From NCBI GenBank assembly GCA_026416315.1, contig JAOAFK010000067.1, positions 1-8,172 on the forward strand: 8,172 nt of DNA, written 5' to 3'. The notes under the pieces were generated by a model that did no database searches, had not been told where the DNA came from, and was given only the letters and a program-made list of their open reading frames with translations. Source of the stretch: Syntrophorhabdaceae bacterium (lineage in GTDB: Bacteria; Desulfobacterota; Syntrophorhabdia; Syntrophorhabdales; Syntrophorhabdaceae). Position 1 is the stretch's first letter. Each line of letters opens with the position of its first letter. The position numbers and the translations under genes were made by a program. This document shows, piece after piece, positions 1 to 5,463 of the stretch.

Positions 1-164
1 TGGCTCATGCCATATTCATCTGAAGCAATTGCAGCCATACCTGCATCCACGGCACATTCTATCAAAAGTGTAGATGCAAGAAGTACGCCCCTTCCACCTA
101 TTCCAGCACAAACAATTTCAAGTGTTTCTGATGCGGATTCAAATATTTGTGAAGTTTTATTCAT
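1..164 (-). CDS. IorB-like / 2-oxoacid:ferredoxin oxidoreductase gamma-type subunit (N-terminal 54 residues, runs off left edge)
   Basis: Only the first 54 codons are in the window. The ATG at 164-162 overlaps the TGA of the preceding IorA-like gene in an ATGA arrangement. An AGGGG stretch about 6 nt upstream can serve as ribosome binding site. The visible protein has the nucleotide-binding-like start typical of IorB and of the gamma subunit of pyruvate/ketoisovalerate oxidoreductases: GIGGRGVLLAS at residues 21-31 (family usual GxGGQG, here Arg replaces Gln). It then has EYGMS at 50-54, the start of the family's E-x-GMSQRGG motif. In this family the subunit pairs with a thiamine-diphosphate subunit to oxidise 2-oxoacids with ferredoxin, in the cytoplasm. 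Overlap with the IorA-like gene implies translational coupling and a joint complex. Because it is cut, IorB cannot be separated firmly from other gamma subunits; operon context favours IorB. Confidence 0.8.
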   Translation of the reverse strand, partial: MNKTSQIFESASETLEIVCAGIGGRGVLLASTLLIECAVDAGMAAIASDEYGMS

Positions 165-1390
165 ATCATACCCCTATAAAATAGCACAGTAAGCTCCTTG
201 TTATCCTTGAAATCCTTTATCTCTTCTAATTGCCTTATATGGAAGAAATTCTTAAAACCGCAACCTTCCATAAATCTTCTTATCTCATTTTCACCTTCAC
301 TCACTATTATGAGCAAAACAAATGAAGAATTATTGTACAGGACATTTACAAAAGCGGGCATCCCTGAATGGAAAAAATGGTTTTCAAATGTTATGGCCAC
401 TATCTTTTTATCAGCATCAGTCTTTTTTATGCCATGAGCAATATTGATGGATGAGGCAGGCCCACACCAGTCTCTTATTACTAAAAATCCATATAAAGAC
501 TCATCCCTTTTCTCAATCCTTGATGGCACCTTTATTATTTCAGACTTTATTTTACATCTTTCTCTTATCTGGAGTTCTAAAGCAGGGTGTTCCTCTTCTA
601 TAAGATACACCTCGTCCATCTGATTTATAAATGCTTCCACAAGCCTTTCAGGCAATGGAAATATGGTTGATATCATCAGGGTACTTGTGTCTTCACTGTA
701 GAAGTCTGCAAATGATTTTTTCGGCGTAATGATACCTGTTTTCCCTTTTATCTTTATCTCGTTTCCCTTATATGTTTCAAACTCTTCTCTTATGTCTTCT
801 ATCTTTTTATTTAATATCTGATGGAGCTTGAATCTGAAACTCGGGGTTGCTGCCCACCTGTTAGGGTCTTTTATGAATCGGGCCTCCCTTCTTTTTGGTG
901 GTTCTATTTTATCTTTCCAGTCCTTACTTAACTCAGTGCCTTCTTCTGGTAACGATACTTGCAAAATTATTGGTATCTCATATTTTTCCGAAATATTAAA
1001 ACAATAATCAACTACATAAGGAAATTCACTATCCCCCTCTATTGAGATCACAGGTAACTTTGAAAACAGTCCTATAAAAGATGCCTCATGGGGTGTATCT
1101 TTTATACAAACAATTATAAAACCTTTCTTAACCCCTGTATAGGCAGAGGTCATGAGGGGGTCCATGGTTTCATAGATCTCTTCTGTTGAAAAGACACATG
1201 CTACCCTTTTATGGGCAAAAGCACCGGCAAGACCGAGTTCAAAGGCAGTTTTTTCGTCAGTTGCCATCTCATAATGGAAAGACATATCATCTTTTTTTAA
1301 AAGCTCAAGGTGTCTCAAAAGCGAAGGAGATGTAAAATATACGAGCCCTGTTTCAGCCTCTAATAATGATTTAAAAATATATTCGTACAT
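161..1390 (-). CDS. IorA-like protein (indolepyruvate ferredoxin oxidoreductase alpha-subunit homologue), shortened and missing catalytic motifs
   Basis: The 409-residue protein is collinear with IorA (usually around 600 residues) but eroded. Residues 44-50 keep the Glu region of the pyrimidine domain (TDEKTAF, Glu46). Residues 77-90 (MDPLMTSAYTGVKKG region) match the IorA DPLMT-AYTGV stretch, but the following HSSQNEQD-type segment is absent. Residues 172-184 and the EEEHPALE at 265-272 fit the middle domain. Residues 309-321 (CGPASSINIAHGI) and FFHSGMPAFVN at 339-349 match the thiamine-diphosphate domain. There the usual GDST before FFHSG is FENH, the DN-x-TTAMTG stretch is replaced, the CxGCxHR segment is deleted, and the C-terminal 4Fe-4S ferredoxin domain is absent. 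It starts 59 nt after the aminotransferase and overlaps the next gene by 4 bp, so the three are probably one transcript. The ribosome binding site is poor (GGGGCG). Homology is clear; catalytic activity is doubtful. Confidence 0.82.
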   Translation of the reverse strand: MYEYIFKSLLEAETGLVYFTSPSLLRHLELLKKDDMSFHYEMATDEKTAFELGLAGAFAHKRVACVFSTEEIYETMDPLMTSAYTGVKKGFIIVCIKDTPHEASFIGLFSKLPVISIEGDSEFPYVVDYCFNISEKYEIPIILQVSLPEEGTELSKDWKDKIEPPKRREARFIKDPNRWAATPSFRFKLHQILNKKIEDIREEFETYKGNEIKIKGKTGIITPKKSFADFYSEDTSTLMISTIFPLPERLVEAFINQMDEVYLIEEEHPALELQIRERCKIKSEIIKVPSRIEKRDESLYGFLVIRDWCGPASSINIAHGIKKTDADKKIVAITFENHFFHSGMPAFVNVLYNNSSFVLLIIVSEGENEIRRFMEGCGFKNFFHIRQLEEIKDFKDNKELTVLFYRGMI

Positions 1391-1449
1391 TTTTTCGCCC
1401 CAAAAAAATTTATTTATTCTTTACCATAAAAGGAAATAAAAAACCACAA

Positions 1450-2547
1450 CTATGCCAGTTTTCTTAAGATTTCAATCCCTTTGATGAGGTTTTCCTCTGT
1501 TGATGCAAAGGATATTCTAAAATTCGTTTTTTTATTGGAAAACACACTCCCTGGTATTATGAAAAGATTTTTTTGAAGTGCCTTTTCAACAAAGGCATCA
1601 CCATCTCCATGGGGAGCCTCAGGAAATATAAAATAAGCGCCTTCTGGTTTTACAACATTATATTTATCTTTTAATCCTTCGTAGATTAAGTCTCTTTTTT
1701 TTCTATATGCATTGATCATGTGGTCCATATTAAAGTCAAGGGCAACAATAGCTGCCTTCTGGGCAAAGGAATTGACACTACTGAATACATACTGTTGCAT
1801 GGTGACCATATATTCGATTATATTTTTTGGCCCTGCGCAATAGCCCAGACGCCATCCTGTCATACCCCATGTTTTTGAAAATCCTCCAAAGGTAAGAACA
1901 TGTTCATATAGAGACCCTGTATAGATTCTTTCTTTCTCTTTGTCATACACAAACCTATCATAGATATCATCAGAAAATATAAGGATATTTTTTTCTTTTG
2001 CCACCTTTACGATTATCTCGAGTTCTTCTTTTGAGGTGACCTTACCTGTGGGATTATTTGGGCTGTTTATAAGGATGATTTTTGTTTTATCTGTGATGGC
2101 ATCTCTTAATCTATCCTCTCTTATTCTAAAATCTGGATAGGTGTCCACAAAAACAGGCTTTCCGCCAAGAAGAAGCACCTGATATTCATAAAGGACAAAG
2201 TATGGATCCGGGATTATGACCTCATCCCCTGGATTAATGATCACCATTAAGGCAAGCAAAAGACCTCCTGTTACTCCTGCAGTGATGATCACATCTTCGC
2301 ATTTGATCCCTTTTTGTTTAAGATGGTAAAGGACCTTTTCCCTCAATTCCGGTATACCACCTGATGGTGTGTATTTATTAAAGCCTGCCTTTATCCAGGT
2401 AATGCCTTCGTTTTTTATAGGCTCAGGTATATCAAAATCAGGCTCCCCTATGCTTAAATCAATAGGGTCTTTCACCCTTTTGGCAAGGTCAAAGATCTTT
2501 CTTACACCGGATGGTCTTATATTTAAAACCCTTTCTGAAATCCACAT
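1450..2547 (-). CDS. Class I/II PLP-dependent aminotransferase (probably aromatic amino acid or aspartate type)
   Basis: A 365-residue fold-type I aminotransferase, slightly shorter than the usual 380-400. It transfers an amino group between an amino acid and a 2-oxoacid with pyridoxal phosphate, in the cytoplasm. Visible landmarks in order: LSIGEPDF at 31-38, KYTPSGGIPELR at 58-69, the cofactor phosphate loop GVTGG at 91-95, NSPNNPTG at 161-168 with the conserved Asn165, SDDIYDRF at 192-199 with Asp193 and Tyr196, the Schiff-base lysine Lys225 in GGFSKTWGMTGWR, and the carboxylate-binding Arg344 in NFRISFA. AGGAGG at 2555-2560 lies 7 nt before the ATG, which supports the start. It is first in an operon with IorA-like and IorB-like genes, pairing an aminotransferase with a 2-oxoacid oxidoreductase. 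The leader upstream carries a Trp-codon attenuator, so I infer that tryptophan or another aromatic amino acid is the relevant product. Exact substrate cannot be read from sequence. Confidence 0.93.
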   Translation of the reverse strand: MWISERVLNIRPSGVRKIFDLAKRVKDPIDLSIGEPDFDIPEPIKNEGITWIKAGFNKYTPSGGIPELREKVLYHLKQKGIKCEDVIITAGVTGGLLLALMVIINPGDEVIIPDPYFVLYEYQVLLLGGKPVFVDTYPDFRIREDRLRDAITDKTKIILINSPNNPTGKVTSKEELEIIVKVAKEKNILIFSDDIYDRFVYDKEKERIYTGSLYEHVLTFGGFSKTWGMTGWRLGYCAGPKNIIEYMVTMQQYVFSSVNSFAQKAAIVALDFNMDHMINAYRKKRDLIYEGLKDKYNVVKPEGAYFIFPEAPHGDGDAFVEKALQKNLFIIPGSVFSNKKTNFRISFASTEENLIKGIEILRKLA

Positions 2548-2600
2548 GTTTTGTCCTCCTCATCGCTTATAGTTATAAAATCATCCTAAAAAAGATGAAG

Positions 2601-2629
2601 ATTATAGACCGAAATATATGCAATTTTAA
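2601..2629 (-). promoter_or_regulatory. Possible second promoter of the aminotransferase operon, downstream of the attenuator
   Basis: On the minus strand a perfect TATAAT (2606-2601) is preceded, with a 17-nt spacer, by TTAAAA (2629-2624), a 4/6 match to TTGACA. Transcription would start near 2594, about 47 nt before the aminotransferase ATG and past both terminator hairpins, giving attenuation-independent basal expression. The surrounding stretch is very AT-rich, so a chance match is possible. Confidence 0.35.
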
Positions 2630-2705
2630 AATAAAAAATTACATTTATTCTTCATTTTTTCTGACGATTTTTACCATAATCCTATCCTCAAAAAATTAAA
2701 TGAAT

Positions 2706-2744
2706 AAAAAAGGGGTCATGAGTTTTATAACCCATGGCCCCTTT
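2706..2744 (-). terminator. Second terminator-like hairpin in the aminotransferase leader
   Basis: Read on the minus strand, AAAGGGG (2744-2738) pairs with CCCCTTT (2715-2709). The stem continues through a G-T pair, CATG/CATG, one A-C mismatch and GTT/AAC, around a 4-nt loop. The stem leads straight into six T residues (2711-2706) and then ATT. The poly-T side faces left, so it is a terminator for minus-strand RNA, not for the divergent selA transcript. It sits 4 nt after the Trp-controlled hairpin and would terminate RNA that has passed the first one. I see no good competing partner for it, so its regulation is unexplained. Confidence 0.7.
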
Positions 2745-2777
2745 AAAAGCCACAGGCGGTGTGAAACCGCCTGTGGC
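2745..2777 (-). terminator. Attenuator terminator hairpin (3:4 stem) of the Trp leader
   Basis: On the minus strand GCCACAGGCGGT (2777-2766) and ACCGCCTGTGGC (2760-2749) form a perfect 12-bp GC-rich stem with a 5-nt loop, followed by TTTT (2748-2745). The U tract is short for an intrinsic terminator, which may be compensated by stem stability. Its 5' arm shares bases 2770-2766 with the antiterminator segment, and its 3' arm shares 2760-2758, so the two structures exclude each other. Its role is inferred by analogy with the enterobacterial trp leader. Confidence 0.78.
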
Positions 2778-2798
2778 AATTTTATGCGGTTTCACACC
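2758..2798 (-). promoter_or_regulatory. Antiterminator stem of the Trp attenuator
   Basis: On the minus strand GGTGTGAAACCGC (2798-2786) is a perfect 13-bp complement of GCGGTTTCACACC (2770-2758). Its 5' arm begins at the last base of the leader-peptide stop codon. A ribosome stalled with a Trp codon in its A site would leave this arm free, because an E. coli-like footprint would end near 2806-2800. A ribosome at the stop codon would cover it to about 2788. A third pairing, GTGGCAATT (2813-2805) with AATTGCCAC (2781-2773), overlaps the Trp codons and is the candidate 1:2 stem when no ribosome translates. Together these reproduce the segment logic of classical amino-acid attenuators. Pairing is seen directly; function is inferred. 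Confidence 0.75.
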
Positions 2799-2839
2799 TA
2801 CAACAATTGCCACCACCAGTTTTTATATGTTTTTACCAT
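2798..2839 (-). CDS. Trp-rich leader peptide MVKTYKNWWWQLL (trpL-like)
   Basis: A 13-codon open frame on the minus strand, ATG at 2839-2837 and TAG at 2800-2798. It carries three consecutive TGG codons at 2818-2810, followed by Gln-Leu-Leu and stop. In-frame ATGs also occur at 2851 and 2860. The one at 2839 fits best with a transcription start near 2854, leaving about 15 nt of untranslated RNA. No strong Shine-Dalgarno is visible (only AAAGAT nearby), which weakens the call slightly. Length, basic N-terminus and placement of the Trp codons resemble the E. coli trp leader peptide (14 residues, two Trp). Its role would be to sense charged tRNA-Trp through ribosome stalling rather than to act as a protein. 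The alternative stems directly downstream are the main support. Confidence 0.8.
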   Translation of the reverse strand: MVKTYKNWWWQLL

Positions 2840-2860
2840 ATCTTTATTCATATTGTTCAT

Positions 2861-2890
2861 TTTTTAGCACAATGAAATTTTTCTTGTCAA
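2861..2890 (-). promoter_or_regulatory. Sigma-70-type promoter of the Trp-attenuated aminotransferase operon
   Basis: On the minus strand a perfect TTGACA (2890-2885) is followed after 18 nt by TAAAAA (2866-2861). An extended -10 TG dinucleotide sits one base upstream (TGC then TAAAAA). Transcription would start near 2854, giving a leader of about 305 nt before the aminotransferase ATG at 2547. The position just before the Trp leader peptide is what an attenuator needs. Confidence 0.62.
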
Positions 2891-2923
2891 TAAAATTTTA
2901 ACTCGAGAAAAATTAATACATTA

Positions 2924-2952
2924 TTGCATATTGGTCATTCGTATGTTACAAA
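2924..2952 (+). promoter_or_regulatory. Weak candidate promoter for selA
   Basis: TTGCAT (2924-2929), 17 nt, then TACAAA (2947-2952), with a predicted start near 2959. Both boxes are poor matches. It is the best-placed candidate in the plus-strand stretch between the divergent minus-strand promoter and the selA ATG. It would leave only about 13 nt of leader without a Shine-Dalgarno. Low certainty. Confidence 0.25.
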
Positions 2953-2971
2953 TAGATAGTTTGAATTTCCT

Positions 2972-4369
2972 ATGAAAAATCTATTAAGGCAAATCCCAAA
3001 GGTTGATGAAATAATAAGACATAAAACTTGGTCTGAGCTAACTTCATATTATCCTGAAAATATTCTTAAAACATCGTTGAGGTCTTCTCTTGAAGAATTA
3101 AGAAAGGACATACTAACAGGAAAGATAACATCCATTCCTTCCATTGAAAAGATAATCGAAAAGGTAGAATCTCTATCTAAAATGGAGGTCTCACCCAATT
3201 TAAAAAGGGTAATAAATGCCACAGGTGTGATAATACATACAAATTTAGGAAGATCAATTCTTCCTGAAAGTGCTGTCGATGCAATAAAACATGCAGCATC
3301 ATATTATACGAACCTTGAATATGACCTCGAAAAAGGCACGAGGGGTTCAAGATATAATCACTGTATAAAAATTATAAAAAAGCTCACAGGCGCTCAAGAT
3401 GCCCTTGTAGTGAACAATAATGCTGGGGCAGTATTGCTTGTTTTGAATACCATCGCAGAAGGCAGAGAAGTCATTATCTCAAGAGGTGAACTCATAGAGA
3501 TAGGAGGTTCTTTCAGGATACCTGATGTAATGAAAAAAAGCGGTGCCATATTAAAAGAGGTAGGTACTACCAACAGGACATACATTGAAGATTATGAAAA
3601 GGCCATTTCTTCTGCCACAGGTCTTTTCATGAAGGCCCATACAAGTAATTATGTGATAAAAGGTTTTACAAAGCAAATTGGAACAGAAGAGCTTGTAAGT
3701 CTCGGGAAAAAATACGGCTTACCTACCTATCTCGATGCAGGAAGTGGATTGATGTTTCCATTTATAAAGGGATCAAATACAGATGAGCCATGCATTGTAG
3801 ATGAAATAAAAAAAGGTATTGATATAATATCATTCAGCGGTGATAAGCTATTAGGTGCCACTCAGGCAGGTATCATAATCGGTAAAAAATCATTTATAGA
3901 GGCATGTAAATCAAATCCCTTAACAAGGGCATTGAGGCCTGATAAGCTTACCCTTGCGGGACTTGAAAGTACACTAATTCTATACCTTGATGAAAAAAGG
4001 GCAATGGAATCCATTCCTACCCTGAAGATGATAAAAGAAAACCAAACGATTATCAAAAATAGGGCTCGCCTATTATCAAATAAATTGAAAAAACTTACAC
4101 TACCCCTCTATGTTGAAACCGTACCCACTGAATCAGAAATAGGCGGTGGCTCTTTTCCTGACTTTAAATTGCCTTCCTATGCCATTGCCATTAAACCCAT
4201 TGGTACATCCATTGACACATTTGAAAAAAGACTAAGATCCCTTGATGTACCCATTATTGCCCGTATTGAAAAAGAAAGGCTCATATTCGATGTGAGAACT
4301 ATATTGAAGAGGGATGAAGTAGATTTCATCAGAGGTATCATAGAGGCCGCCTCAAATATAAATCAATGA
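2972..4369 (+). CDS. selA: L-seryl-tRNA(Sec) selenium transferase SelA
   Basis: Converts seryl-tRNA(Sec) to selenocysteyl-tRNA(Sec) using selenophosphate and PLP, as a large cytoplasmic homo-oligomer (known for the family). The 465-residue length matches E. coli SelA (463). The N-terminal helical segment, LLRQIPKVDEIIRH at 4-17, is the typical SelA opening and supports this start even though no Shine-Dalgarno is visible upstream. Core motifs: INATGVIIHTNLGRS at 81-95, GTRGSRYNH at 122-130, NNNAGAVLL at 148-156, RGELIEIGGSFRIPDVM at 171-187, and the PLP lysine Lys292 in SFSGDKLLGATQAG. The frame is intact. It implies that the organism makes selenoproteins. selB, often adjacent, is not the next gene; an RluD-type gene follows after 26 nt, probably in the same transcript. 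Confidence 0.96.
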   Translation: MKNLLRQIPKVDEIIRHKTWSELTSYYPENILKTSLRSSLEELRKDILTGKITSIPSIEKIIEKVESLSKMEVSPNLKRVINATGVIIHTNLGRSILPESAVDAIKHAASYYTNLEYDLEKGTRGSRYNHCIKIIKKLTGAQDALVVNNNAGAVLLVLNTIAEGREVIISRGELIEIGGSFRIPDVMKKSGAILKEVGTTNRTYIEDYEKAISSATGLFMKAHTSNYVIKGFTKQIGTEELVSLGKKYGLPTYLDAGSGLMFPFIKGSNTDEPCIVDEIKKGIDIISFSGDKLLGATQAGIIIGKKSFIEACKSNPLTRALRPDKLTLAGLESTLILYLDEKRAMESIPTLKMIKENQTIIKNRARLLSNKLKKLTLPLYVETVPTESEIGGGSFPDFKLPSYAIAIKPIGTSIDTFEKRLRSLDVPIIARIEKERLIFDVRTILKRDEVDFIRGIIEAASNINQ

Positions 4370-4395
4370 TTAAATCTTTTAAAACTATTTAAGTA

Positions 4396-5337
4396 ATGAC
4401 AGGGCATGATTCTCCAAAAAAATATAGAAATCCTGAAAAAATATCCTATATAGTGGGAGAGGACAAAGGAAAAAGGCTCGATGTTTATCTCTCTGAGATA
4501 TGTTCCATCACAAGAACCAGGGCAAAAAATCTTATAGAAGGCAATTTTATTACTGTGGACGGAAAAGTTCCAAAGCCCTCTCTAAAGGTAAAAAAAGGCA
4601 TGCATATAGAAGGGGTAATACAGGAAGAAGAAACCCTTTCAATGGAACCACAGGAGATACCATTAGATATTCTATACGAAGATGAGTATATACTGGCAAT
4701 CAACAAACCTTCTGGTATGGTTGTTCATCCATCCTTTGGCCATAGCGATAAAACATTGATGAATGCCCTTCTTGCATATTTCAATATTTCATGCGCAGAG
4801 GCATCACATGTCCCAAGGGCAGGTATTGTCCACAGGCTCGATAAAGATACAACAGGTGTAATCCTTGTAGCAAAGGATTTAAAAACTCAGGAAATGCTCT
4901 CTGCCATGTTTAAGAAAAGGGATATTTCAAAACATTACAGGGCTGTGGTGGAAGGTATTATAAAAGAAGATATCATGACTATCGAGGGAAACATTGGAAG
5001 ACACCCTATCGAGAGGAAAAAGATGGCTGTATTAAAAAATGGTGGAAGGGATGCTTTAACAGATGTTATGGTTATTGAGAGGCTTAACACATTTACATAT
5101 GTGGATGTGTTTCCGAAAACAGGCAGAACGCATCAGATAAGGGTACATCTATCATATAAAGGTCATCCTATTGTGGGTGATGAAATCTATGGAAAAAGGG
5201 CAAGGCATGCATCTAATAGAATACTTTTACATGCATACAGAATAGATTTTGTTCATCCTATAAAGAATATCCCCCTGTCAATATGGGCACCTGTCCCAGA
5301 TGACATAAAAGAGTTTATAGAGTCCCACAGAAGTTAA
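4396..5337 (+). CDS. rluD: RluD/RluA-family 23S rRNA pseudouridine synthase
   Basis: Isomerises specific uridines in large-subunit rRNA to pseudouridine. The 313-residue protein has an N-terminal S4 RNA-binding domain (about 16-75, with RLDVYLSE at 27-34 and the VDGK turn at 54-57). The catalytic domain follows: YEDEYILAINKPSGMVVHP at 94-112, the active-site motif HRLDKDTTG at 146-154 with the catalytic Asp149, and GRTHQIRVH at 243-251. Length and domain order fit RluD; the S4 domain is shared with RluC, so the exact target uridines are not certain. It begins 26 nt after selA, probably co-transcribed. No Shine-Dalgarno is visible before the ATG; the S4 domain starts soon after residue 15, so no longer N-terminus is needed. 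I see no terminator hairpin between it and the next gene. Confidence 0.93.
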   Translation: MTGHDSPKKYRNPEKISYIVGEDKGKRLDVYLSEICSITRTRAKNLIEGNFITVDGKVPKPSLKVKKGMHIEGVIQEEETLSMEPQEIPLDILYEDEYILAINKPSGMVVHPSFGHSDKTLMNALLAYFNISCAEASHVPRAGIVHRLDKDTTGVILVAKDLKTQEMLSAMFKKRDISKHYRAVVEGIIKEDIMTIEGNIGRHPIERKKMAVLKNGGRDALTDVMVIERLNTFTYVDVFPKTGRTHQIRVHLSYKGHPIVGDEIYGKRARHASNRILLHAYRIDFVHPIKNIPLSIWAPVPDDIKEFIESHRS

Positions 5338-5389
5338 TATTGTAATAGAAAAAAAATATTAAAAAAATCATTATATATCTATCTTAATT

Positions 5390-5401
5390 TATGTTAACAT
5401 A
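5390..5401. repeat. 12-bp perfect palindrome upstream of the membrane/spermidine-synthase gene
   Basis: TATGTTAACATA reads the same on both strands and lies about 63 nt before the ATG at 5464, in otherwise AT-rich spacer. It could be a regulator half-site pair or chance. Nothing else in 5338-5463 looks like a gene or terminator. Confidence 0.3.
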
Positions 5402-5463
5402 GAGGGTCTTTCAAAAAAAATTGTACCAATTCAATAAATAAACTACAGGAGGGATATGGAAAG

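Noticed and set aside
7..437. Plus-strand frames at 7-192 and 198-437
   Set aside because: They lie antisense to the IorB-like and IorA-like genes, whose protein motifs are clear; the plus-strand translations have no recognisable motif.
2645..2690. Ten-codon minus-strand frame MVKIVRKNEE with a GAGGATAGG site upstream
   Set aside because: Too short, no regulatory codon run, and no flanking alternative stems; I see no way to separate it from chance in this AT-rich leader.
2706..2813. T-box riboswitch for tRNA-Trp (GGTGTGAAACCGC loosely resembles the T-box element)
   Set aside because: The leader before this point is only about 55 nt, too short for a Stem I with a specifier loop. The Trp codons also lie in an open frame with start and stop, which fits leader-peptide attenuation better.
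2706..2813. Riboswitch or attenuator of selA on the plus strand, or a REP/CRISPR-like repeat cluster
   Set aside because: On the plus strand the hairpins lack a downstream U tract of use and lie more than 150 nt before selA, with the best selA promoter candidate to their right. The repeats are internally complementary RNA arms, not spaced direct repeats.
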